Shown piece by piece: positions 33,177 through 43,100 of a DNA stretch of 64,000 nucleotides; the first letter of the stretch is position 1, and every line of letters begins with the position of its first letter. The position numbers and the translations under genes were made by a program. The notes beneath the pieces are model-generated. The model saw nothing but the letters and a program-made list of their open reading frames with translations, did no database searches and had not been told where the DNA came from. Source of the DNA: Galdieria partita (lineage: Eukaryota > Rhodophyta > Bangiophyceae > Galdieriales > Galdieriaceae); assembly GCA_025991245.1 (NCBI GenBank), contig BQMJ01000003.1, positions 62,001 through 126,000 of the forward strand. Direction: 5' to 3'.

Positions 33177-33987
33177 ATGTCACAAATGGATAGAAACGAA
33201 AACACTTGTTCTCCCATGTTAGAAGAGAAGAAAAAGCCTGAAACACTTTTTATTTGTTGGAAAAACTGGTTATTCAAACGTGAGGTACGAAGAAGGATTT
33301 TCTAGCCTTCTTCTTTTTATGCTCTCTTATGACCTCTTTGGATAGTCGTTGGTGCAAATACTCAGCTTGTTACTGGTATTTGCCTCCGCACTCGTCATTT
33401 GGAAGGGTGCCATTGCAGTTTCTCTATCTGAAAGTCCAGTTGTGGTTGTTTTAAGGTTCGCGTTGCTTCAAAGCATTTATCCATGTGTTGATCATCGTAT
33501 ATGTCACTAGTGGAAGTATGGAACCTGGTATGAGAAGAGGTGACTTGTTGGTATTAAGTAATAGAACAGAACAACTCCGTTGTGGTGATATAGTTGTGTA
33601 TAAGGTACAGAATCGTGAAATTCCTATTGTGCACCGTATTATTGAGGCATGTTGATGATTCCCTACTTTTGTGCCGGACATAATAATAGTGACTGACTCT
33701 TCAAGGTGCACGACGACGGAAAAGACCCGTTATACTTGACCAAAGGGGATAATAACTTTTTCGATGATCGCAGTTTGTATTCTCCCAATACTTTTTTCTT
33801 GAGACGAGGTGATGTTGTTGGCAAGTCCATTTTTATCATTCGATGGGTTGGTATGGTAAGTTGTAGAAATAAGTGTCTCTTTCTTCTGTTTGACTTTTTT
33901 TAGGTCACTATTATTATGAAGGAACATCCATTTTTGAAAGTGATCATTGTCGGTTTTCTATCATTAACGGTACTTTTGGGAGAATAA
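33177..33987 (+). CDS. SEC11: Signal peptidase complex catalytic subunit SEC11
   Basis: Five exons, about 190 residues, typical size. The protein cleaves ER signal peptides. One N-terminal membrane helix ([17 protein letters not shown]) precedes the catalytic serine in [15 protein letters not shown]; the histidine is in IVHRIIEVHDDG and the aspartates in [16 protein letters not shown], matching the Ser-His-Asp arrangement of eukaryotic and archaeal type I signal peptidases. A second hydrophobic segment ends the protein ([15 protein letters not shown]). The third intron (33647-33705) begins with GC, and only that choice keeps RIIE-VHDDG in frame. Confidence 0.93.
33647..33705 (+). other. GC-AG intron in SEC11
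   Basis: Exon ends ATTGAG, intron starts GCATGTTG and ends CTTCAAG; the join restores the conserved HRIIEVH. The GT two bases further on would shift the frame. Confidence 0.75.
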
Positions 33988-34067
33988 CAAGGTGAATGCA
34001 AGTTGTCATTTGCTTTTTCGTATCGATGATACTATCAACTATTCACACATGGATGGGTTGGTACTTT

Positions 34068-34100
<33 letters not shown>

Positions 34101-34630
34101 GCCTATTCACCTGGTAAAAGCAAGGCTTTCTCCGTTTTCTCATCTCCATTGCATTCCTAGTTCCACATGAGGATGTCAAAGCATGAGTCTTCAGAGTCAC
34201 AAAACAACGCAGCGCAAATCATGAATATGATCCATAGTCTACATTCATTCTCCAAATATCACGAGGAGAGAATATTTCAATAGAAAACGAGATTTCTCTG
34301 CAAATTTTCGATATCATTCTCGTCGTCTATTGCAAAAAGTGAAAAAAATGGTATCGTTGAGCCCATTCTTTTCAACTGGAGAAACAAACAGTTGAAACTT
34401 TTCGTATCCACTTACCATTCTTAAACAATAGGATTCCATGATGAGTATCCATCGATGATATCCCCATTCCTGCAATCATAACCATTTCCCTTTTATCTGG
34501 CACAGAAAGCAGAGGAATGACGTGTCCTCCTCCATAGCTCCTTCGATGGGAAAAAATGCCATGCGCGCCATGATTTTCCTATAGGGAATTCCCTCTTCAG
34601 GTACTCTGGCTTTTCACATTAGCCAGCATA
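33988..34630. other. Intergenic with dinucleotide repeat
   Basis: 643 bp without a supported gene. It contains a (CA)n-(TA)n microsatellite near 34070-34101 and a 36-codon plus-strand frame (MSKHESSESQNNAAQ near 34173) that I cannot link to any exon. Confidence 0.45.
34070..34101. repeat. (CA)n followed by (TA)n microsatellite
   Basis: Direct reading shows about eight CA units passing into about nine TA units, a compound simple repeat. Confidence 0.95.
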
Positions 34631-35084
34631 ATGAGTAGTCTCGAAAAACATTCAGAAACTCCGTCATCTGGATTATCACGAGTTTCGGAAACTATCAAAG
34701 TAAGCCTCTCTATACTTTTTTCAAAGAAAGATGCTAGAGGATAGTTTTTAGAAGTTTGGTGGTGCTGGTAGTTTCCAGCCAACAGATTACGTAGGCAATA
34801 CAGTTTCGGCAAAAGCAAGGAAATTCGAAAGAATTGCAAAGGGACAAAAAGGATATGTGGAACAAAGAGAAGAAGAACGTAGAGCAAAAGAACAAAAGGA
34901 GAAACTTTTGCAAGAAACCAAAACTACCAGCATACAGGATAAGCTGGAAAAGTTTGGAGGTGCCGTGAAAAGAGATAATTCGGAAACAGAAGGAGAAAAT
35001 ATACCCAAAATGGAGGATAAAACAATTCCTACTGTAAAAGAATTGACCAAAAAGTTTAGCAACACAGCAGTAAAGAGTAAATAA
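34631..35084 (+). CDS. Small charged coiled-coil protein with KFGGA motifs
   Basis: Two exons, 34631-34699 and 34752-35084, split by a 52-bp intron, giving 133 residues. The protein is Lys/Glu-rich. A motif recurs: TIKKFGGAGSF at the splice, DKLEKFGGAVKR near residue 90, and a weaker LTKKFSNTA at the C-terminus. Between the first two is a charged helix (YVEQREEERRAKEQKEKLL). No known domain. Correct splicing is supported by the first KFGGA motif forming exactly across the junction. Confidence 0.65.
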
Positions 35085-35187
35085 AGAAATGGATCAAGAT
35101 GTCTTGCGAAAAGTTGATTCTCTCCATCGGAGGGAATGGTGGATGATGAATGTCTGGGACTTGATATAGTAGTAGTTTCGAGATAGG

Positions 35188-38100
35188 ATGAGCTCCACCA
35201 CTCAAAATAGCCAAACTCTTCAAGGAAGACCTAGTGAAAGAGAAGTTGCGTTTATTGCACTAAAATTTCTTTCACAATTTCCTTGCAACGAAAGTTTTCA
35301 ACGTTTGGCTGAAGAATTGAGTAAAAGGTACTTACTTCCAGTACAATATGACTGGGAGGGGAACTTGAGAACTATTTCATTTGATGAATTGTCAAAGTGG
35401 TACCCACACATTGATGAAAATTTCCTCACCAGTGCGTTGGAACATGCACTCCCTAGAAGACCGAACGCGGTAACCACTTTTTTGCAAGTGTCTCAAGGAA
35501 GCCGCTCTAAGAGTAAAACTAAACTACTTTCTTGCATACATTTGTTGCTTCAAAGAGCGACCCAAAGAGTGCTGATGCCCTTTGACAGCTGGCCAACCTC
35601 ATTTCTATACAAAAACATGAAAAGACTGAAAACCGTGGTTGGCCATATGAAACCTGTCTATTGTATAGCGTTCGACTCGTTTGCCAAGTATTTGGTAACT
35701 GGAGCAGATGACCACTACATAAAAGTGTGGTCAGTCGAAACTGGTTATTTATTGTATACTCTCAAGTTTCATGAGGGAGAAATTACTGATCTCGCATTAC
35801 ATCCTTGGAAACCCATATTGATATCTGCTAGCAATGATAACAACTTGTGTGTTTGGGACATTCATTCTGGTATACTATTAAATGTTTTAACGGGACATAG
35901 CAGAGGTTCGAGTGCGGTGACATTTTGTCGCAACCCCGAACAGCCTTTTTTTGCTTCTGGAGGCTCGGATGGTTGTATATTATTATGGAATATAGATCAT
36001 CTAGAGCTTGGTCCAGTACGGGAATCGTTAATGCATGTTTTAGTAGGACCTCGTCGTGTTGAAGAAGAGGATGAATTGGATGATGATTTTATACCGCCTT
36101 CAGATAGTGATGAGAGATGGAGCAATGTTGAAGATAATACTAGTGATAGAATGGATGTACAAGGCAATTCTGTTGAAGATGCTGATCCTGATTCTGCAGA
36201 AGGAAGTAGTTCTGATGGAGATGAAGCTGAACAGTACTTGCAGATTCTAAGCCTAGAGTTTAACAATGCCGGTACACTTTTGGCAGTTGGAGCAACCAAT
36301 CATCGAGCATATTTATACGGCGTCACAAGTAACAGAGATAAATTGCCGCAAGTTCATCAACTTGCCACTCTTAAAGGTCACATTGGTGCTGTCTACCACG
36401 TACGTTTCTCACATCGAGGTGAACGTTTAGCTACAGGCGGAACAGATGGGCGTGCAAGAATTTGGAAAAGAAAGAATATTCAAGGCACTCAGTGGTCTTC
36501 CTTCATGCTAAGCATGCGACAAGATCATATCGGTTCAAGAGATTGGATGCGGAGTCGTAGAGTTAACGAACTTCCTCGAGTAACATCGCTTGTTTGGTCT
36601 CTTGACGACAAATTTGTGGTCACCGCCAGTAGCGACTGCAGGATTCGTGTCTGGAATTCGACTACAGGGAACTTGATACACTGTCTGAGTGAACATCAAG
36701 ATCATATTTATGTTTTAGACACCCATCCTTGTGATAAGAGAGTGATTCTCTCAGCTGATCATCATTCACAAATTCTTTTGTGGGATATTGAGCAAGGCAT
36801 GGTTTTAAAGAAGTTTGATGTAACGTCACCAGAAATGTCGACTCATTCGTCGTTTGCTTTTCATCATCGTAGTTTAGATGGTTGTTTTTCACCCAATGGA
36901 ATGTTATTTGCAATATCGGATGAAAGTGGAGCTTTTATTCTTTTTGGACATGGAAATGGAGAAAATTTAGCACTCGCGCCAGAGCAACAATTTTTCGTTC
37001 ATGACTTGCAGGCTGAGCAAGTGCATACATTAGAAGAAAGAGAACGAAGAGCCAAGGTGCCAAGTAGAAGTCTCCTTTGTGATATGAGAGGTATTACATA
37101 CCCACTTGGCATGCAGCCTCTTCATATTTTTCGACAACATACTTTTGACGACAGATTTTCAGTGGAACAAGCACATGTTCATTCCGACTTGATTGCGCGT
37201 GCCGAAGCTTCGAGACAATTGGAACTTGAAGAACAAGAGCGAATTGCTCGCGAAGAACGTGCCAGAGCTAGAGCAGCTGCCATTGCCAGGTTGAGAAGAG
37301 AGATGAACGATTCGGACTCGGAGGATGATGAATGCGATGATACCTCTGGAAATATTAGACAACGTTTACGTAAACGTGTAAGTAGGAAACGCGCTATGAT
37401 AGAATATTCCTTTTCGGAAAGTAGTGAGTCTTCATCAGATCCGGAGTTGGTCTATTCGACAAGTGATTATTCAACCTCGGATGATACTGTAGAGAACAGC
37501 TCTTCGAATGAAAGTGAAAATTCTCTTATGAACAGCAACGACTCGATGGATTCCGAAACATCAGTTTCAGATGTCTCGTCGCAACCAAGTAAGGAAGATA
37601 ATCATTATCTAAGAAGCAGTTTGAAACGTTCACCTAACCGATCCAAAGCAACAACCCATATAACACGTCGCAAAAAGAGAAATGGTCGTAAGAAGAATGT
37701 TTCGATGTTATCTACGCAATCAAAGATAATGAATCATCGAAAATTGATGAAATCAGAGTGGCTTCGTGCCATATCCAACGATCCTACTATTTATGAATAC
37801 GTTCCTCAAGTTGATGACGAAGTTTATTACTTTCCTAAAGGCCATCTAGACTTTATAAGAGCAGAAGGAATGGGTCAGCGCAATTATGTTGAGCTTGTTG
37901 GGTATTTTCAAGATGGCGAGAGGCCGAAGAAATTGAAAATTTGCTCCATCGATTATATTATTGTACAAAGAAGAAAGCCATGTACAGCAGCTCGTCTTCA
38001 AGTTATGCCCTTGGAAGGACATAGTTCAGGTAAGCACAGTTGTGTATATGTTGTTATTTTGTTCTCACATGAATATTTAGAGGACTTTCGTTTAGAGTTG

Positions 38101-38928
38101 GATTACATGTTTTCTGAACAAGTACCAGACTTTATCGTTTTGACTTCACGTGTCGAGGCGTCACTCAGTCGTCATTGGCGAGTAGGTGAACACTTTCGGA
38201 CAGTATATATTGGCCGTAATGGACAAAAGTCATTTTATTACGGTGCTGTGAGATCCGTGTCACGAAGTATGTATCGGGAACCTTGGAACAGTATTTATGT
38301 GCAGTGGGATGCAGACGGAACGAAAGAAATGCTTAGTCCCTGGGAGTTGATGGAACCTTTTGATATATCTTCAGAGAGCGACCTGAAAGGTATATGAACG
38401 AACTTTCTTCACCTATTCAAACTGATTAGATGTATATCCAGAACCTTGGTTATCTATTTTGAAAACTTGGACTAGAGCGTTTGAGGAAGATGAAGAGCTT
38501 GTTGAGATGTGTTCTCCCTTTTTTGTTTCATTAGAGGAATTAGTTGTCTTTCCAGGGTATACCGATGTAGTTGCTTTACCTTTGGTATGTTGTCTATGAC
38601 TTGCGTTTTGAATGATGACATTTCCTATTTGTATTAGAATTTGGAAGTTGTGTATCATCGATTGAAAAATGGATTTTATCGTAGTTTGAATAGTTTTGAC
38701 AACGACCTCAAGTTGATTCGTGATAATTGTATTTTATATAATGAAGAAGGCAGTAGTATTCAAGAACAAGCGAGACAAATGTATGAACGGTTATACTCCA
38801 TGTTTATAGATTCGTTCTTCAAGGGAACGCCGTATAATGGAATTCATGAAACTGTTGGATCCTCCAGTCATACAAGTCGAAGAACGAAAGCTGTGAAGAG
38901 GATAGAAATGAGTTCGGAAGAAGAATGA
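35188..38928 (+). CDS. PHIP/BRWD-like WD40 and bromodomain protein
   Basis: About 1,160 residues. Exons: 35188-38029, a probable in-frame intron 38030-38080, then 38081 to about 38391, and two more exons to 38928. The N-terminal helical segment (EVAFIALKFLSQFP) precedes about eight WD40 repeats (GHMKPVYCIAFDSFAKYLVTGADD, SASNDNNLCVWDIHSG and so on). An acidic linker (near residue 300), an Arg-rich helix and a Ser/Asp-rich region with basic patches follow. Near residue 870 is the family-specific PQVDDEVYYFPKGHLDFI, a cryptic Tudor-like segment, and the last two exons hold a bromodomain: FPGYTDVVALPLNLEVVYHRL, FYRSLNSFDNDLKLIRDNCILYNEEGS. Animal PHIP/BRWD have two bromodomains and bind acetylated or methylated histones and CUL4-DDB1; here I see only one clear copy. 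Nuclear chromatin reader. Confidence 0.9.
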
Positions 38929-39007
38929 TTTTGTCCCATAGTCCCGGAAGCTGAAAATCCCCCATCCCCCATTTTCTTCTTTCATTGGGAGTGAGTGTGG
39001 TGGTGGA

Positions 39008-39821
39008 ATGGCAGACTCGTCAGCAGGCAAACCGTTGGTTGGCAAGAAGGCTGTTGTTACTGGAGGTAACAAAGGTATTGGAGAGTCTATATCACTTGCT
39101 CTAGCTGAGAAAGGAGCTGATATAGCGATTGTTGCACGGGACACCGACTCTGCACAAAACGTCATCAAGAAAGTTCGTTCGGAGAGACGTTTTTGTAAAG
39201 TTTATCCTACAGATCTCAATGATCCAGCTTCAGTTAGAAAATCAGCGAAACAAATCCTCGAGGATATGGGAAGAGTCGATATTTTGGTAAACAATGCAGG
39301 TATGTCTCAGTTGGAGTCGTTGATAGACTTTTCAGAGGACAATTGGGATCGCACTATGAATGTCAACTTGAAGGCCCCTTTTATACTTTCACAAGAGTTT
39401 GCAAGAGGAATGATTGAACGGAAATCAGGGAAGATAATTCATATCAGTTCTGTTGCTGCTATCCATGCTGTAGATGAACATGCTGCGTATTGTGTTTCCA
39501 AAGCGGGACTTTGTATGTTGACCAAAATGATGGCGTTGGAATGGGGTCCGTATAATATTCAAACCAATGCAATAGCTCCAACTGTAGTATGGACTGAAAT
39601 GGGACAACGTGTTTGGGGCGCTCCTGAGAAGCACGAGCCGATGTTGGCACGTATTCCAGCGCATCGTTTTGTAAAACCAGAAGAAGTTGCCGATTTGACC
39701 GTATTTTTAGCTGGTCCAGGTTCAGATATGATTTGTGGACAGGTAAGTTGTCATTATTTGATAAAAGTTGATCTCACATGTATAGACTATTGCTGTGGAT
39801 GGTGGACTGACGACGCATTGA
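39008..39821 (+). CDS. Short-chain dehydrogenase/reductase
   Basis: Two exons joined over a 43-bp intron near 39743-39785; the spliced end reads GQTIAVDGGLTTH, the usual SDR finish. About 256 residues. Classical SDR motifs are present: TGGNKGIGES for NAD(P) binding, VDILVNNAGMS, catalytic Ser in IIHISSVAAI, and Tyr and Lys in AAYCVSKAG. The family uses NAD(P)H to interconvert alcohols and ketones; the closest styles are dicarbonyl/L-xylulose reductase and sorbose reductase types, so a polyol-related role is plausible in an alga that stores polyols, but that is inference. Stop lies 28 bp before the next start on the same strand. Confidence 0.88.
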
Positions 39822-39849
39822 TGGGACAAAAAATAAAATCGATTCCGAT

Positions 39850-41622
39850 GTGATTGTTATGAGAATGGCTTGGATTCTGTTGTTGGGAGGGAAATGTCTT
39901 GTTAGCAAGTCACCACATTATATCACCCCGATATCTAAATATTTTGTTTCTTTCAACTCCATCTCAGCTACACGCACTTGTGTGTTGAGGAAACAAGTCC
40001 TATACTGCAATACGAGACCACCCTGGACACCCAACTTACAAGAAGACTATAGCAAGCGCTCCTTGGATGACCATTTGGGTTACCAAGGTGAAATATTTTG
40101 TAATAGAAGCTTAAATATGCAGTCCATAGAGGCAATAGGATTTGATATGGACTATACTTTGGCCCAATATACTCCAGAAACCTTTGAAGTATTGGCTTAC
40201 GAAGGAGCACTGAAAAGACTCGTTAGCATAGGTTATCCTAGGCAAATACTCGATTGGAAATATGACCCTAGTTATTATTTGAGAGGCCTCATCATAGACA
40301 AAAGTAGAGGCAATATTCTCAAAATGGATAGACACAAATATGTCAAATTGGCATATCACGGATTTAAACCACTCACTAAATCAGAAAGAGAAAAATTATA
40401 TGATCAAGAACCAGGAACTCCTACTTCTCTTCACGATAGTAACTTTGTACCTCTGGATACTTTGTTCTCGTTACCAGATGCTTATCTGTTTAGTCAACTG
40501 ATTCAACTAGCAGATGAACACCCACAAATGTTGAATAGAGCTTACAGTTGTATATTTGATGACGTTCGTAGAGCTGTGGATATATGTCATCGAGATGGAT
40601 ATATTAAAGACAAAGTTGCGAACCAACCTGGTTATTATGTGGAAAAGGACCCCTATCTGTTCGATACTTTGAAACTTTTGAAAAAATCCGGTAGAAAATT
40701 GTTTCTACTTACCAACAGTTTATGGGAATATACCAACGTATTGATGAACTATCTCTGGGGCAATCCATCGTCTGTTTATACTTTGGATTGGATGGACTAT
40801 TTTGATATCGTTGTTGTTGGAGCAGCAAAACCTACTTTTTTAGTGGACCAAAACTTGCCACTTTATCGAGTAGATCCTCATAGTGGTCAGTTGCAGAATG
40901 CAGAACTTTTTGATTTTCAATCGGATTATAATCATTTGGTTCATGGCAAGCTGTTTCAAGGTGGAAACTGGAAATATTTGCATCATCTATTAAAAGTATC
41001 ATCAGGTTCCTCCATTCTTTATGTGGGTGATCATATGTATTCCGATATTCTTCGTACCAAGTTACAGTTGGGATGGCGAACCATGTTAGTTATTCCCGAG
41101 TTGGAACGGGAAGTCAACATGATGCAACAAGAAAGTGCCCAGAGACAACATATGGATGAGTTGAGAAGACTACGAGATGATTTGGATGAATGGTTAGATC
41201 GTTTAGAGTCTGAGGTAGTTCATGGAGAAGTGGATTCGCAGTCGAGAATGGAAACTATCCAGGCAGAGTTGTATCAAGCTAGAAGAGAATATAAACGAAC
41301 CAAAGAGGCGTTAGATGTAGCTTTCAATACTTATGATTCCAAGTTTCATCCAATCTGGGGTCAGTTATTTAAAACGGGTTATCAAAATTCTTATTTTGCT
41401 CATCAAGTGGAAACATATGCATGTTTGTATACGAGTAGAGTGAGCAATATTCGTTTAGTTTCTCCAGAGATTCATTTTCGTTGTATGGTGGATTATATGC
41501 CTCATGATCGGTTAGAAGAGGCACCGTTTCGGAGATTGATGCGAAGACGATTGAAGTTACGTCGACAAATGTTGGAAGAGAAACAATCGGAAGGAAATAA
41601 TGATTCACTCAAGGATAATTAA
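39850..41622 (+). CDS. HAD-IG 5'-nucleotidase (NT5C2-like), organelle-targeted
   Basis: Single exon, 590 residues. The first about 85 residues form a basic, hydroxylated extension (SKSPHYITPISKYFVSFNS) likely to target a plastid or mitochondrion. The catalytic domain has AIGFDMDYTLAQY (HAD motif I, DxDxT), KLFLLTNSLWEYTNVLMNYL (motif II), VVGAAKPTFL (motif III lysine) and ILYVGDHMYSDIL (motif IV). RKLFLLTN and the long insertion before IFDDVRRAVDICHRDGYI are typical of cytosolic purine 5'-nucleotidase relatives found in plants as HAD-superfamily 5'-nucleotidases. A coiled coil (DELRRLRDDLDEWLDRLESE) sits near residue 450. Several in-frame ATGs near the start leave the exact start open. Confidence 0.88.
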   Translation: MIVMRMAWILLLGGKCLVSKSPHYITPISKYFVSFNSISATRTCVLRKQVLYCNTRPPWTPNLQEDYSKRSLDDHLGYQGEIFCNRSLNMQSIEAIGFDMDYTLAQYTPETFEVLAYEGALKRLVSIGYPRQILDWKYDPSYYLRGLIIDKSRGNILKMDRHKYVKLAYHGFKPLTKSEREKLYDQEPGTPTSLHDSNFVPLDTLFSLPDAYLFSQLIQLADEHPQMLNRAYSCIFDDVRRAVDICHRDGYIKDKVANQPGYYVEKDPYLFDTLKLLKKSGRKLFLLTNSLWEYTNVLMNYLWGNPSSVYTLDWMDYFDIVVVGAAKPTFLVDQNLPLYRVDPHSGQLQNAELFDFQSDYNHLVHGKLFQGGNWKYLHHLLKVSSGSSILYVGDHMYSDILRTKLQLGWRTMLVIPELEREVNMMQQESAQRQHMDELRRLRDDLDEWLDRLESEVVHGEVDSQSRMETIQAELYQARREYKRTKEALDVAFNTYDSKFHPIWGQLFKTGYQNSYFAHQVETYACLYTSRVSNIRLVSPEIHFRCMVDYMPHDRLEEAPFRRLMRRRLKLRRQMLEEKQSEGNNDSLKDN

Positions 41623-41650
41623 ATGGATTTCCATAAGAGAGAAATCTCGA

Positions 41651-42487
41651 TTAACTTTTAAAATTGTTCACAGTTTGAAGACAATGTTGCCATTGAGATA
41701 CTACGGTAGGGTGACCATACCAAAGTCCAGGAGAACGCGGAGAATGCCATACTCCATCTAATAAGATATTCCAGGCATCTTTTAACGTTGCGCAAGGAAC
41801 AGGAATAATTCCGTCTCCTTCACACAAATGAGTACCTAAAGTCATTTGATAAGAAATATAAGCAGTCCATTCTTTGGGTTTCCACCATTGAGGGTTTTTG
41901 CAACCAGTTCCTGCCACACACACATATTGAATATGAGAGTGAAAGGCGTCAGGAAATTGTTGGTTGACATAGTCTAGATTGGTCTTGGTTAATTTTTGTT
42001 TGCTTCTATGCGGTGTACCCAAACAAACCAAAGAGGACACCCACTTTTGGCAATCATATGAAGCCCCACAATAGACACCACTACCTAACCATATTCTACA
42101 TATCCAACCAGCTGCAGAGTGTGCAACCAAGTGTACTTTATCTGTTTGAGTGTCATTCAATACTTGTTGCACAGTAGTACTGAGTATTTCCAATATCGGA
42201 GTAACTGGTCGACCTCCGATGGTAGGTATCCAATGGTGCCATTGAATAGGCACAATAAAACACTTCCAACCAAAATATTCGAGTGACGTCTTCAAACCCG
42301 TATACTCTTTGGCGTCAGCGCCGTAACCGGGCACTATAACAACAGGTGTGGTGAACCATTGCTTTGTATTTTGACAGTTGTTTCTACTATGACAACAACG
42401 AGGATATTGGATATCACGTTTTCTATTCACTCTAGGAATGGCTACGATCCACATCATCCCATCTGCCATGGCAGGAATGACAATCAT
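41651..42487 (-). CDS. Alpha/beta hydrolase, lipase/GPI-deacylase type
   Basis: About 278 residues from the ATG at 42487. Core motifs: TPVVIVPGYGADAKEYTGLKT (oxyanion region), KVHLVAHSAAGWICRIWLGSG (nucleophile elbow with G-x-S changed to A-H-S-A-A-G-W as in plant lipase-like hydrolases), LVCLGTPHRSKQK and a late CEGDGIIPVPCATL with the likely acid, and GLWYGHPTVVSQW with the likely His. It lies one base after the stop of the zinc-finger gene on the same strand, or may be fused to it by a 49-bp intron (see findings). Convergent with the nucleotidase gene 28 bp away. Substrate unknown. Confidence 0.78.
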   Translation of the reverse strand: MIVIPAMADGMMWIVAIPRVNRKRDIQYPRCCHSRNNCQNTKQWFTTPVVIVPGYGADAKEYTGLKTSLEYFGWKCFIVPIQWHHWIPTIGGRPVTPILEILSTTVQQVLNDTQTDKVHLVAHSAAGWICRIWLGSGVYCGASYDCQKWVSSLVCLGTPHRSKQKLTKTNLDYVNQQFPDAFHSHIQYVCVAGTGCKNPQWWKPKEWTAYISYQMTLGTHLCEGDGIIPVPCATLKDAWNILLDGVWHSPRSPGLWYGHPTVVSQWQHCLQTVNNFKS

Positions 42488-42488
42488 T

Positions 42489-43007
42489 TTATCTAGATGA
42501 AAGACTCGCACTGCAAGTCTGTTGTTGATCCACTAAACATTGTAATCCGAAACAAACTGTACAAAATAACATATCTGTGTCCTTTTCACTATACAAAAGT
42601 CTCAATCCACAGCGTTGACAACACGACATGCAAGGAGGCGAAAAACTCTTCAACATAAAACATATGCTGCATTGAACCATCGTAGCTTCCAATGGGAATA
42701 TCAAACGTTGGCCACATCCCTCACAATCATACAGCAATTGGTAATAACACGAATCTACATCCATCGTTTAAGAGGCAACACGTTTTCTTTTATTCCTACC
42801 TATAGGACGTGTCCACAACAGCGTGAGACATAGCGGACACTGTATGAGTGCAAACGGAATATGAAAACGCAGCAAACTACCACAACAAGCACAAAATACC
42901 CACTGATGGGTAGCTTTGGATACATCGTGATAGACACCATTCGTATTCTTCTTGGGTGCTTTGAACACTTTTTTATGAGATACAATACAGTCTATTTCTT
43001 GCTTCAT
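42489..43007 (-). CDS. Triple LSD1-type zinc-finger protein
   Basis: Two exons split by a 45-bp intron that removes an apparent stop codon near 42769 and joins LLWTRPI to DSCYYQLLYDCEGC. Three LSD1-type fingers are present: CACCGSLLRFHIPFALIQCPLC, CEGCGQRLIFPLEATMVQCSIC and CQRCGLRLLYSEKDTDMLFCTVC, each with paired CxxC motifs and the hydrophobic middle of the plant LSD1/LOL1 family. Plant members regulate cell death and bind metacaspases or act in nuclei. About 158 residues if it ends at 42489. Confidence 0.75.
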
Positions 43008-43100
43008 TCAAGAAAAAGGTATTGCCAAGTTGGTTCAAAAAACGATCCACCCATCTCATTCATCGATGAGATTATCCTTTGACCTCCCTCTCAACAATTC

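Noticed and set aside
34173-34283. 36-codon frame starting MSKHESSESQ
   Set aside because: Too short, and no downstream exon can be linked with confidence.
42724-42769. Stop codon between two zinc-finger frames suggesting two genes or a broken one
   Set aside because: A 45-bp intron (GTAGGAAT...GATGTAG) removes it and joins TRPI to DSCYYQ, giving one protein with three fingers.
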